NCBI GenBank assembly: GCA_964525785.1
Contig: CAZGIX010000014.1
Span: forward strand, 1 to 40,527
Length of the DNA stretch: 40,527 nucleotides
Source of the DNA: JAQBDA01 sp964525785
GTDB taxonomy: Bacteria > Chloroflexota > Anaerolineae > Anaerolineales > UBA4823
Direction: 5' to 3'
The translations under genes were made by a program, and so were the position numbers. The stretch's first letter is position 1. Every line of letters starts with the position of its first letter. The notes under the pieces are model-generated. The model was not told where the DNA came from, did no database searches, and saw nothing but the letters and a program-made list of their open reading frames with translations. Shown one piece after another: positions 7,304 through 15,407 of this stretch.

Positions 7304-9439
7304 TTAATCGGAGGGTGGCGGTTGGTCAGCGACGAAAACGGGTAAAGTGAGCTTGAAACACGCGCCGCCGCCTTCGCAGGATTCGACCCAAACTCGACCG
7401 CCGTGCTTTTCGATAGCCAAGCGGCAGAAAGCCAGGCCCAGGCCGAGCCCTTTTGGACCTTCTTTCGGGTGCAAGCGAGTAAATTTATCGAAAATGCGCT
7501 CTCGATCCGCAGGCGGGATACCTGGACCATTGTCCTGCACCCAGATCATCACCATGCCGTCCTGTGGTTCTGCCCCAACCTTTATCTTGGAGTCGGGCGG
7601 CGTATATTTGACCGCATTTTCCAGCAGATTGATCATCACCCGGCGGATCATATCTACATCTACCCAGACATCGGGCAGCTCGGACAGCAGCTCGCTGGTG
7701 ACATCCTGATTTTTGCTGTCGGCTGTCAGGGATACCGCTTCAATTGCCTCGCTGATCAGCAGACCGGGCGATGCGCTCATGCGGTTGCCAATCGGTTGAT
7801 CCATCTCAAGCTGGCGTAAGTCGAGCAGCGAATTGGTCAAGCGCTGGATGCGCTCCGTCGAGCGGATGGCGATATTGACCAGCGATTTCATGGAAGGATC
7901 GCCGTCTTCGGGCAGCAGCGTTTCCATGACATCCAGGCTGGAGATGACGTTTGCAAGCGGCGAGCGCAGGTCGTGGTAAATCATGGAGAGCAGGTCATTG
8001 CGCAGGTTGTCCAAGTACTTGCGCTCGGTGATATCGCGCAAGATCCACTGCAGGCGCGGTACGTCATCGATGTTGACTTCACGAGCATACACCTGCACGG
8101 GCAGCTCGCTGCCGCCCTGAGAAAGGAGAACCGCTTCATATGACTGGGTTGTGCCCATCGAGAGATTGGCGAAGCGCTGACCGACGCTCTCCTCGTCGAT
8201 GACGTGCAGCTCATCGATGGTCATCTCCAGCAGCCGGTCGGTATCAATGCCTGCCAGTAAGGCTGCCTGACGGTTAGCCTCCAGGATGTGGCCATCCCAG
8301 TCGGTGATTAAAATGGGGTCAATGCTGTCGTCGAACAGCTCGCGGTAGCGCTGGTGCGCGGATTGCAGGCGCTCGAACAGCTGGGCGTGGCGAATGGCTG
8401 TGCCCGCCAGACTGCCAATACCGGTCAGCACCAATAACGCATCCGTGTCGAATGCGCCCTCTAAGGGATTGAGAGCCTGCAGAACACCGATCGCCTGGCC
8501 GCGTGACCGGATTGGCGCGCAAGCGATCGATTTGGTTTCGTAGCCCAGGAGGCGATCGTATTCAGGGTGGAAGCGTGGATCACTTCCCGGATCGGTAACA
8601 ACAGCACCACGCCCCTCTTGCGCCACCCAGCCGACCACACCCATGCCGATCGGCACGTGCATTCCGACCATATCCTTGCTGTGCGGGCCGGTTGAAGCGC
8701 GATAGACCAGCTCCTTGCCGCTCGAATCGATCAAGGCTAGGGAGACGACATCCACACGCAAGGCCTGGCTGATCTGATCCAGGATGCGCTGTAAGACGTC
8801 ATCCAGCTTCAACGAGGCAGTAATGGCGGCTGCGCTCTCCGCCAGGGCAGTCATCACGCGCGCCTGGCGCTGGCTCTCGGCATACAGACGGGCATTCAGC
8901 ACGGCAATTCCGGCTTGATCGGCAATTGCCTGGACGAGCGCCAGGTGCTCCTGGGAGAATTTGCCTGGGGCGGGGTGTACCAGAGTCATGACCCCAATCA
9001 GCTGGTCGCGAGCAGAAATTGGGGCGCTGACGGCGGATTTTGGTCCGGTGCGGCTCACCTCGTCGTCCGGGCGGTGCAGCCATCTCTCATCCTGGCTGGT
9101 GTCTGCGATCACTACCGCCTGGTTATTTCGGATGACCCATCCTGCAAGGCCGCGTTCATAGGTGACGCGCAGCTGTTGGGTGGTCTGGTCGTGGATGCGT
9201 TCGCCGGTAATGAGCGCCGATTCGACCGGCTGTCCATTGGCGTCCAACACGATGATGCTGCCGCTGTTAGCGCCTACGTTTTTCATTGCCAGGAAGAGCA
9301 CGCGCTGCAGGACCGTGCGCAAGTCCAGCGCCGAAGCCAACTCCCGGCTGATGTTGTACAACAGCTCCAGAGTGGCACGGGTGGACCTGTTCTGACTGCT
9401 TTCCGGTGATTCTGGGAAAAACTTACGCAAGATGGGCAT
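7304..9439 (-). CDS. GAF-GAF-PAS sensor histidine kinase
   Basis: The 711-residue soluble kinase reads as two GAF domains (about 35-185 and 205-355), one PAS domain (about 360-475, with ITDWDGHILEANRQAALLAG), a HisKA domain with H-box IYHDLRSPLANV (His489), and a HATPase domain with NLLENAVKYTPP, DNGPGIP, FDKFTRL and GLGLGLAFC. There are no transmembrane segments, so it senses an internal signal; tandem GAF domains commonly bind cyclic nucleotides, tetrapyrroles or gases, but nothing here shows which. ATG 9439 is preceded by GGAAGAA, and an extended -10 lies 22 bases upstream. No response regulator is encoded nearby. Confidence 0.95.
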   Translation of the reverse strand: MPILRKFFPESPESSQNRSTRATLELLYNISRELASALDLRTVLQRVLFLAMKNVGANSGSIIVLDANGQPVESALITGERIHDQTTQQLRVTYERGLAGWVIRNNQAVVIADTSQDERWLHRPDDEVSRTGPKSAVSAPISARDQLIGVMTLVHPAPGKFSQEHLALVQAIADQAGIAVLNARLYAESQRQARVMTALAESAAAITASLKLDDVLQRILDQISQALRVDVVSLALIDSSGKELVYRASTGPHSKDMVGMHVPIGMGVVGWVAQEGRGAVVTDPGSDPRFHPEYDRLLGYETKSIACAPIRSRGQAIGVLQALNPLEGAFDTDALLVLTGIGSLAGTAIRHAQLFERLQSAHQRYRELFDDSIDPILITDWDGHILEANRQAALLAGIDTDRLLEMTIDELHVIDEESVGQRFANLSMGTTQSYEAVLLSQGGSELPVQVYAREVNIDDVPRLQWILRDITERKYLDNLRNDLLSMIYHDLRSPLANVISSLDVMETLLPEDGDPSMKSLVNIAIRSTERIQRLTNSLLDLRQLEMDQPIGNRMSASPGLLISEAIEAVSLTADSKNQDVTSELLSELPDVWVDVDMIRRVMINLLENAVKYTPPDSKIKVGAEPQDGMVMIWVQDNGPGIPPADRERIFDKFTRLHPKEGPKGLGLGLAFCRLAIEKHGGRVWVESCEGGGACFKLTLPVFVADQPPPSD

Positions 9440-9461
9440 ACGGCGAATTCTTCCGGCGTGA

Positions 9462-9470
9462 AGTATAGCA
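9462..9470 (-). promoter_or_regulatory. Extended -10 promoter for the GAF-GAF-PAS kinase
   Basis: On the minus strand TGCTATACT fits the extended -10 consensus TGnTATAAT with one mismatch. It lies 22 bases before ATG 9439, leaving a short leader that contains GGAAGAA as a possible ribosome site. No good -35 is seen, which is usual for extended -10 promoters. Confidence 0.5.
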
Positions 9471-9540
9471 CAATTGCCTGAACAGTCTGGTTTTCAAATC
9501 AGCAAGCCAGGAGGAGGGGCGAAAATCGGTGAAACCGGTC

Positions 9541-10542
9541 TTAGATTGGATTGCCTGCCAGCCGCGGTAGATCCAGCATCAGCACTTCCAATGCCATTCG
9601 TGGGTTGATGTTACCCTTCAAGAGACCCTGGGTGCGCTGCAGGGAGGTGAGCATGCGGACCGCGTCTCCCATTTCAAGCTGGTCAGCCACCGCCTTGATC
9701 TCATCCAGGTGGTCCAAATTGGCGACCGGTATGGCAGAACCGCTGGTTTGGAGGAACACATCTCGCCAGAGGGCGCTCCAGGATTCAATGGCCTCCTGGA
9801 GGTTATCCTTGTCTTTCGCCAGGTTCTCAGCGTAGGTGAAGCGCTCAACGCGGCTGCTGGAGAGCAGCCGCTGGTGGTCTTCCAGCCAGCGATTGCGCCT
9901 GTCCAGCAGTCCGGGCTGTTCCCATAACTGCAAGGCGTACCCGATACGACCGCCGGAGATATGCGCCAGCAGGCGGGCCTGATCTGCGGGGACTGCGCGT
10001 TCCTTGATCAGCCCTTGCTCCACGACCTCCAGGCCGAGAGGCCGCAGGCGGATATTCTCGCAGCGCGAGGAAATGGTAGGCAGGAGGCTCTCGCTGCTTT
10101 CGGCAGTCAGCAGCAGCACCACCTGAGGCGGCGGCTCCTCCAAAGTTTTCAGCAAGGCATTGGCGGCGCTGAGGTTGGCCTCCTCGAAGCGCAGCAGGAT
10201 GGCGACCCGGTAGGGAGCCTGATAGGGAGAGAGCGAGAGAAAGTGCTGCAGCTCGCGGATCTGCTCCACTTTTAGATTGCCGCCAATGCGCTCTGCCTGG
10301 ACCACTGCCAGATCGGGGTGCTGAAGCTTTTCGATCTGGGTACAGGTGCGGCAGACGCGGCAAGGCTCTCCTGGAGCTGGCGGCTGAGGGCAGTTCAATG
10401 CCTGTGCGAAGCGCAGGGCCAGCGTGCGGCGCCCGATCCCCTGTGCCCCGCTGAACAGGTACGCATGGCGAAAGCCGCCGGTGGCGATATGTTCTTTTAA
10501 GAGAGAGACGGCCCACGCTTGCCCGATCATATCCCAATTCAT
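9541..10542 (-). CDS. holB: DNA polymerase III subunit delta'
   Basis: Delta' is the clamp-loader subunit that, with gamma/tau and delta, opens the beta sliding clamp at the replication fork. The 333-residue product starts MNWDMIGQ and has the P-loop region SGAQGIGRRT (31-40) in which the Walker lysine is Arg38, in line with the non-ATP-binding role of delta'. A zinc module follows (C51, C61, C64, C67). Further on are ANALLKTLEEPP and the SRC motif in TISSRCENIRL, which supplies the arginine finger in clamp loaders. It is read divergently from pcrA, and its start lies 6 bases after a near-consensus -10, so the mRNA is probably leaderless. Confidence 0.94.
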   Translation of the reverse strand: MNWDMIGQAWAVSLLKEHIATGGFRHAYLFSGAQGIGRRTLALRFAQALNCPQPPAPGEPCRVCRTCTQIEKLQHPDLAVVQAERIGGNLKVEQIRELQHFLSLSPYQAPYRVAILLRFEEANLSAANALLKTLEEPPPQVVLLLTAESSESLLPTISSRCENIRLRPLGLEVVEQGLIKERAVPADQARLLAHISGGRIGYALQLWEQPGLLDRRNRWLEDHQRLLSSSRVERFTYAENLAKDKDNLQEAIESWSALWRDVFLQTSGSAIPVANLDHLDEIKAVADQLEMGDAVRMLTSLQRTQGLLKGNINPRMALEVLMLDLPRLAGNPI

Positions 10543-10548
10543 GGGGTC

Positions 10549-10577
10549 ATTGTAGCAAAGAGGCCGGGGATTGGCAA
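10549..10577 (-). promoter_or_regulatory. sigma-70-type promoter of holB (leaderless)
   Basis: On the minus strand TTGCCA (10577-10572) and TACAAT (10554-10549) are separated by exactly 17 bases, and the -10 is extended by TGC. The holB ATG begins at 10542, only 6 bases after the -10 box, so transcription should start at or next to the A of the start codon. No ribosome binding site is possible in that space. Confidence 0.8.
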
Positions 10578-10609
10578 CAGGGAAATCTGACCTCGAACTG
10601 CCCTGAGCG

Positions 10610-10638
10610 TTGACATGCCCCTGGCGTGACGGTACAAT
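10610..10638 (+). promoter_or_regulatory. sigma-70-type promoter of the UvrD/PcrA helicase gene (leaderless)
   Basis: TTGACA (10610-10615) matches the -35 consensus perfectly and TACAAT (10633-10638) matches the -10 in five of six bases, with a 17-base spacer. The ATG at 10647 is 8 bases after the -10, where transcription should begin, and no Shine-Dalgarno sequence lies between. This promoter faces away from the holB promoter; 32 bases separate their -35 boxes. Confidence 0.85.
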
Positions 10639-10646
10639 CTGCCCGT

Positions 10647-12821
10647 ATGGAAATCCTGGCTGGACTCAACCCACAACAGCAACAAGCAGTTATGGCTGGA
10701 TTAGGGCCAGTGCTGGTGTTAGCCGGACCCGGCTCCGGCAAAACCCGCGTGCTGACCCACCGCATCGCCTACCTGATCGGCGCCATGGCAGTTCGCCCGT
10801 ACCAGATAGTGGCAGTGACGTTCACGAATAAGGCTGCCCGCGAGATGGAGGGCAGGGTGGTGGATCTGCTCGGTGACAAGGCACACGGACTGACCCTGGG
10901 GACATTCCATGCCACCTGTGCCCGCATCCTGCGAAAGGAAGCAAGCCAGCTGCCGTTCAATTCCAACTTTGTAATATTCGACACCGATGACCAGCTCAGC
11001 GTGGTCGGTCGTGCCCTGGACGACCTAAACCTGGATGTCAAGCGATACCGTCCAAGCGGTGTGCTCGGCTCGATCTCCGCCGCCAAGAACGACCTGGTAC
11101 TGCCGGATGATTATCCAGTCCAGACGTACCGAGACGAGGTGGTAGCGCGTGTGTACCGGCGCTACCAGGAGCTGCTGCTGACAAGCAACGCAGTCGATTT
11201 CGATGATTTGCTGCTCTGGACCGCGTACCTGCTCGAAAACAACCCGGTGGTGCGCGAGAAATACGCCCGCCGTTACGAACATGTGCTTGTGGACGAGTTC
11301 CAGGATACGAACCTGGCGCAGTACACACTGCTGAAGCACCTGGTCTCATTTCACCGGAACTTCTTCGTGGTGGGCGATGTGGACCAGTCGATCTACGGGT
11401 GGCGCGGCGCGGATTACCGCAACCTGCAGAGATTGGAGCAGGATTTCCCCGATACCCAGGTCGTCGTGCTCGAGCAGAACTACCGCTCGACGCAGTCCAT
11501 CCTGGACGTGGCGATGGCAGTGATCGACCGCAATCCGCACCGGATGCGCAAACAATTGTTTACCGACCGGGGCGAGGGCCAGAAAGTAACCCTGCATGAA
11601 ACGTACGATGACCGGGAAGAAGCGGCTTTTGTCGTCGATACGATTGCCAGCCAGGTTGGGCGCGGGCATTTCCAACCCGGCGATTTTGCGGTGATGTACC
11701 GCACCAACGCCCAGTCCCGCCTTTTGGAAGAGGCATTTCTGCAGGCAGGGCTGCCGTACAAGCTGGTGGGGGCACAGCGTTTCTATGGGCGCCGGGAGGT
11801 CAAGGACGTGGTCGCCTACCTGCGCCTGGTGAGCAATCCAAACGACGAGGTCAGCCTGACGCGCGTGATCAATACCCCGGCACGCGGCATTGGCAATAAA
11901 ACTCTGCTGGCCCTGCGCACCCAGGCCCAGGCTGCTGGACGCACACCAGGGGAGCTGCTCCTGGAGCTGGGATCGGGGAGGAAGATCGAAGGTGTGCAGC
12001 TACTGCCCCAGCGGGCAATAGCTGCTTTGACAGGTTTCGGCAGCCTGCTGTCGCGCTGGCACGATCACGCCACGGAGCTTACCCCTGTTACCCTGATGGA
12101 TCGCATCCTGGAAGATATCGATTACCAGACCTACCTGGACGATGGCACAGAGGAAGGCCGCGAGCGCTGGGATAACGTGATGGAGCTGCGCCGGTTGGCG
12201 GCTGAGTTCCAGGAGCAAGGGCTGGATGCATTCCTGGAACAAGTCGCCTTGGTGTCCGACCAGGACACCATCGAAGCTGGCGCCAATGTGCCGACTTTGC
12301 TTACTTTGCACGCCGCAAAGGGGCTGGAATTTCCGGTCGTGTTCATCGTCGGTCTGAACGATGGCACGCTGCCGCACAGCCGCTCGTTCGAAGACCCGGA
12401 TGCCATGCAGGAAGAGCGCCGCCTCTTTTATGTTGGGATTACCCGCGCAGAAGACCGGCTGTACCTCGTCCATGCTCAAAATCGCAGCGCGTACGGGTAT
12501 TCCGAGCCAGTGGAGCCATCGCGCTTTCTGGACGACATTCCGATGAACATGCTCGAAGAGGTCGAGCAAAGACGTATGGGACGGCGAGCTATGACCGGCG
12601 CAAGCCAGGCGGAATACTGGCAAACGACCGGGAAGGCCAACGCGCCGGTCATCCAGCCGCGCTATCATGCCGGGATGCGCGTTTACCACCCGGTTTTTGC
12701 AGAGGGAATGGTGCTCAACAGCCGCATCCAGGATGATGACGAAATCGTTGACATTTTTTTCGAGGGCTCGGGGTTAAAACGCCTGGCGGCTTCACTGGCG
12801 CGCCTGGAGATTCGCCCGTAA
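10647..12821 (+). CDS. pcrA: ATP-dependent DNA helicase, UvrD/PcrA family
   Basis: The product is a superfamily 1A 3'-5' helicase involved in excision repair and clearing of replication forks. It has 724 residues. Motifs in order: Q-motif LNPQQQQAV, Walker A AGPGSGKTRVLTHR, motif Ia VTFTNKAAREM, TFHATCARILR, motif II LVDEFQDTN, motif III VGDVDQSIYGWRGAD, motif IV VVLEQNYRST, motif V TLHAAKGLEFPVVF and motif VI RRLFYVGITRAEDRL. The last 45 residues (GMRVYHP then AEGMVL) match the Tudor-like tail by which PcrA contacts RNA polymerase. ATG 10647 is chosen over the upstream GTG at 10626 because the latter lies inside the promoter. UvrD and PcrA cannot be told apart firmly. Confidence 0.96.
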   Translation: MEILAGLNPQQQQAVMAGLGPVLVLAGPGSGKTRVLTHRIAYLIGAMAVRPYQIVAVTFTNKAAREMEGRVVDLLGDKAHGLTLGTFHATCARILRKEASQLPFNSNFVIFDTDDQLSVVGRALDDLNLDVKRYRPSGVLGSISAAKNDLVLPDDYPVQTYRDEVVARVYRRYQELLLTSNAVDFDDLLLWTAYLLENNPVVREKYARRYEHVLVDEFQDTNLAQYTLLKHLVSFHRNFFVVGDVDQSIYGWRGADYRNLQRLEQDFPDTQVVVLEQNYRSTQSILDVAMAVIDRNPHRMRKQLFTDRGEGQKVTLHETYDDREEAAFVVDTIASQVGRGHFQPGDFAVMYRTNAQSRLLEEAFLQAGLPYKLVGAQRFYGRREVKDVVAYLRLVSNPNDEVSLTRVINTPARGIGNKTLLALRTQAQAAGRTPGELLLELGSGRKIEGVQLLPQRAIAALTGFGSLLSRWHDHATELTPVTLMDRILEDIDYQTYLDDGTEEGRERWDNVMELRRLAAEFQEQGLDAFLEQVALVSDQDTIEAGANVPTLLTLHAAKGLEFPVVFIVGLNDGTLPHSRSFEDPDAMQEERRLFYVGITRAEDRLYLVHAQNRSAYGYSEPVEPSRFLDDIPMNMLEEVEQRRMGRRAMTGASQAEYWQTTGKANAPVIQPRYHAGMRVYHPVFAEGMVLNSRIQDDDEIVDIFFEGSGLKRLAASLARLEIRP

Positions 12822-12832
12822 ACCATTTCCGG

Positions 12833-12859
12833 TCGGGGAGGGCGAATTCGGCCTCCCGA
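12833..12859 (+). terminator. Candidate terminator hairpin after the helicase gene
   Basis: TCGGGGAGG (12833-12841) can pair with CCTCCCGA (12852-12859) with one bulged G, around a loop containing GAATTC. It starts 12 bases after the helicase stop codon. The run after it is only TTCT, so termination strength is doubtful. Confidence 0.4.
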
Positions 12860-12875
12860 TTCTATGGATACACTG

Positions 12876-12881
12876 TATAAT
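12876..12881 (+). promoter_or_regulatory. Candidate -10 box upstream of tsaE
   Basis: A perfect TATAAT preceded directly by TG lies about 100 bases before tsaE and 30 bases before the palindromic repeat at 12911. No convincing -35 is present. If used, the palindrome would lie within the transcript leader. Confidence 0.4.
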
Positions 12882-12910
12882 TTCTTAAGGACCTATCCGG
12901 AATTTATTAA

Positions 12911-12947
12911 TGTGGTGTGTGGCGGCATAGCCGCCACACACACCACA
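12911..12947 (+). repeat. Long imperfect palindrome, copy 1 of a dispersed family
   Basis: GGCGGC (12921-12926) pairs with GCCGCC (12930-12935) around ATA, and the stem continues through TGTGGTGTGT on the left against ACACACACCACA on the right, the right arm having two extra bases. It resembles copies at 29415 and 31723. It lies in the 159-base gap between the helicase gene and tsaE. Confidence 0.8.
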
Positions 12948-12980
12948 AATAGAATTCAATTTTCGGATCGATACTAAGAT

Positions 12981-13478
12981 ATGCCCATACTGGATGCTCG
13001 ATCAATGGAGTTTATCAGCCGCAGCCCGGAGCAGACCCGCCGCGTGGGGATGCGCCTGGGAGGATTTCTGCAGCTGGGCGACGTGGTATGCCTGGCAGGC
13101 GATCTGGGCTCGGGCAAGACGACATTAGTCCAGGGCATCGCTTCGGGCTGGGGATCGCTGGATCCAGTATCCAGCCCTTCTTTTGTGCTGGTCAACGTGT
13201 ACCGCAGCGCCAACCGCCAGTCGCTGTATCATCTGGATGCCTACCGCCTGAGCGGGCCGGCTGAGGCTATCGACCTGGATCTGGACGATATGCTGGAGAG
13301 CGGGCCGCTGGTGGTTGAATGGGCCGATCGCATCCAGACGGCCCTGCCCAATGAGTGCCTGTGGGTGAAGATGCGCTGGATCGATTACGAGCAGCGCGAT
13401 CTGGTCTTTACCGCGGTGGGGAAGCGCTACCAGGATATGGTGATGCGCCTCCGCCGCCAGATTTTTGGGGTGCAGTGA
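12981..13478 (+). CDS. tsaE: tRNA threonylcarbamoyladenosine biosynthesis ATPase TsaE
   Basis: TsaE is the small ATPase that works with TsaB and TsaD to place the threonylcarbamoyl group on A37 of ANN-decoding tRNAs. The 165-residue product has Walker A AGDLGSGKTTLVQG with Lys46, the family stretch SPSFVLVNVY, LYHLDAYRL, and VVEWADR near residue 112. Length is typical. Its stop codon overlaps the tsaB start as TGATG, so the two are translated in tandem. The start ATG 12981 has no strong ribosome site. TsaD is not in the window. Confidence 0.95.
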   Translation: MPILDARSMEFISRSPEQTRRVGMRLGGFLQLGDVVCLAGDLGSGKTTLVQGIASGWGSLDPVSSPSFVLVNVYRSANRQSLYHLDAYRLSGPAEAIDLDLDDMLESGPLVVEWADRIQTALPNECLWVKMRWIDYEQRDLVFTAVGKRYQDMVMRLRRQIFGVQ

Positions 13479-14149
13479 TGTTGCTGGCGCTGGATACTTC
13501 CACCCGCATGGTGGGCATCGCTTTATATGACGGTGTGCAGGTGCTGAGCGAAACGCTGTGGGTCAGCCAGGATTATCATACCGTCGAGCTGGCCCCGGCG
13601 GTGGCAGAGATCATGGGAAAATGCGGTGTAAAGCCAGAAGCCTTAAGCGCTTTGGCGGTAGCCCTGGGGCCAGGATCGTTTACCGGTTTGCGGATCGGCC
13701 TGGCGTTAGCCAAGGGGATTGCTTACGTAAACCATATCCCGATCATGGGTGTGCCGACGCTGGATATCCTGGCTGCCGGACAGCCGCTGCGCAAAGAAGG
13801 GATGGCGGCGGTGCTGCGCGCCGGACGAGGCAGGCTGGCAGTCGGCTGGTACCATGCTGAGGACGGTCAGTGGATCCCGGACGGCAAGGCTGAGACGCTG
13901 ACAGCGTTGGAGCTCAACAGGCGTATTCTGGAGCCCACTTTGGTGTGTGGCGAGCTGACTGCGGATGAACAGCGTTTGCTTGTGCGCAAGCGGAAAAACG
14001 TCATCCTGGCCTCACCCGCCCAAGCGATTCGCCGCCCATCTTACCTGGCTGAATTGGGCTGGCGCCGCTTACAGGCTGGAAAAATTGACGACCCTGCTAC
14101 CCTGACGCCCGTCTACCTGCATTACAATTTGCCCATCCCGGAATCATGA
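13478..14149 (+). CDS. tsaB: tRNA threonylcarbamoyladenosine biosynthesis protein TsaB
   Basis: TsaB is the inactive paralogue of TsaD that scaffolds the t6A synthase. The 223-residue protein begins MLLALDTSTRMVGIAL and contains SALAVALGPGSFTGLRIGLALAKGIA, both diagnostic of the family, then GVPTLDILA. The frame is open upstream to 13355, but the ATG at 13478, overlapping the tsaE stop, matches the usual TsaB start. It overlaps the following rimI-like gene by 4 bases (ATGA). The order tsaE-tsaB-rimI is widespread in bacteria. Confidence 0.95.
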   Translation: MLLALDTSTRMVGIALYDGVQVLSETLWVSQDYHTVELAPAVAEIMGKCGVKPEALSALAVALGPGSFTGLRIGLALAKGIAYVNHIPIMGVPTLDILAAGQPLRKEGMAAVLRAGRGRLAVGWYHAEDGQWIPDGKAETLTALELNRRILEPTLVCGELTADEQRLLVRKRKNVILASPAQAIRRPSYLAELGWRRLQAGKIDDPATLTPVYLHYNLPIPES

Positions 14150-14757
14150 ATCCATCTCGCTCGGAACAAGTCGTTGATCCCAGCGACGTTTTGGCCTTTT
14201 TGCGCATTCGCCCCATGCGTATCGAGGACCTGCCAGCGGTGCACCAGATCGACCATCTTTCTTTCAGCCTGCCCTGGCCGGAAAGCTCATTTCGCTACGA
14301 GCTGTTGGAGAATCCACGCTCCCTTCAGCGGGTAGCGGAGATGGATTTATCAGACGGGCAGCCGCAGGTTGTCGGGGAGACCGTGGTCTGGCTGATCCTG
14401 GACGAGGCGCATATCGCCACCATCGCGGTTCACCCAGATTTCCGGGGCAGAGGCATTGCCCACCGCCTGTTGGCCGAAGTGTTAGGAATTGCTATCTCTC
14501 AAGGCGCTAACCAGGCAACGTTGGAAGTACGCGAAAACAATCACACCGCCCGAAATCTGTACCACCGTTTTGGTTTTACTGTGATGGGTCGCCGGCTGCG
14601 CTACTACAAGGATAATAATGAAGATGCCCTGATTATGACCGTGAACAATCTGGGCGAAGCCTACCTGACATGGCTGAAAAATGGCGGGTGGCAGGCTGCG
14701 GGATTTGGTCAGAGAGATCAGCAACTGCATGCCAGGATTCTAAAGACAAGGAGTTAG
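14146..14757 (+). CDS. rimI: Ribosomal protein S18-alanine N-acetyltransferase-like GNAT enzyme
   Basis: RimI-type enzymes use acetyl-CoA to acetylate protein N-termini, classically that of ribosomal protein S18. The 203-residue product has the GNAT core: IRPMRIEDLPAVHQID (21-36), HIATIAVHPDFRGRGIAHRLL with the acetyl-CoA P-loop RGRGIA, LEVRENNHTARNLYHRFGF, and RRLRYYKDNNEDALIM. It is longer than typical RimI (about 150 residues), with about 20 extra residues at the N-terminus and about 35 after the core. Placement after tsaB supports the RimI name; substrate is inferred. Confidence 0.88.
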   Translation: MNPSRSEQVVDPSDVLAFLRIRPMRIEDLPAVHQIDHLSFSLPWPESSFRYELLENPRSLQRVAEMDLSDGQPQVVGETVVWLILDEAHIATIAVHPDFRGRGIAHRLLAEVLGIAISQGANQATLEVRENNHTARNLYHRFGFTVMGRRLRYYKDNNEDALIMTVNNLGEAYLTWLKNGGWQAAGFGQRDQQLHARILKTRS

Positions 14758-14760
14758 CCC

Positions 14761-15387
14761 ATGAACGCCACAGAAGAACTGGAGCAGGTGGCAAAAGAGG
14801 TCTCGGTTTGTACGAAATGTATGCTGCACCATTCACGCAAGCTGGCCGTTCCGGGGGAAGGACCGATAAACGCCGAGATCATGTTTATCGGTGAGGGCCC
14901 CGGTTTTCACGAGAATGAGCAGGGAAGGCCTTTCGTCGGTGCGGCAGGTAAATTCTTGGAGGAGCTGCTGGGAAAGATCAATCTGAAACGTACGGATGTG
15001 TTTATCTGCAATGTGGTGAAATGCCGGCCACCGGGCAACCGCGACCCGTTGCCCGAAGAGCTGGAGGCTTGCAGCCAATACCTGGAGCGGCAGATTCAGG
15101 CTCTCAATCCGAAGGCAATTGTCACCCTGGGCCGCTACTCACTGGCGCATTTCCTTCCAAACGCAAAGATCAGCAATGTACATGGACAGGCCATGCAGGT
15201 GCGGGGACGCCTGGTGGTTGCCATGTATCATCCGGCAGCCGGCCTGCACCAGCGTTCATTGATGACGACCATCGAAGATGATTTCAAACGACTGCCCGAG
15301 CTCATCGCTAAAGCTACCCAGGTGCGTGAGAGCCAGGAACCGGCAGCACCTGAAAAAAGCGAGCCCAAGCAGCTCAGCCTGTTCTAA
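14761..15387 (+). CDS. Family 4 uracil-DNA glycosylase with C-terminal clamp-binding-type motif
   Basis: Family 4 enzymes remove uracil from DNA and carry a [4Fe-4S] cluster. The 208-residue product has the cluster cysteines C17, C20, C88 (KCRPPGNRDP) and C104, motif A FIGEGPG (42-48), the uracil-stacking Phe in GRPFVGAAGK and motif B AMYHPAA. After the core a charged linker, about residues 185-203, ends in QLSLF (204-208), identical to the consensus by which bacterial proteins bind the beta sliding clamp. ATG 14761 follows AAGGAG with a 7-base spacer. It follows rimI by 3 bases and probably shares its transcript. Confidence 0.94.
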   Translation: MNATEELEQVAKEVSVCTKCMLHHSRKLAVPGEGPINAEIMFIGEGPGFHENEQGRPFVGAAGKFLEELLGKINLKRTDVFICNVVKCRPPGNRDPLPEELEACSQYLERQIQALNPKAIVTLGRYSLAHFLPNAKISNVHGQAMQVRGRLVVAMYHPAAGLHQRSLMTTIEDDFKRLPELIAKATQVRESQEPAAPEKSEPKQLSLF

Positions 15388-15407
15388 CCCCGCCGAGCGA
15401 AACTGCA

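Noticed and set aside
12000..12689. 229-codon minus-strand frame within the helicase gene
   Set aside because: It lies entirely opposite conserved helicase motifs V and VI and has no ribosome site or motif.
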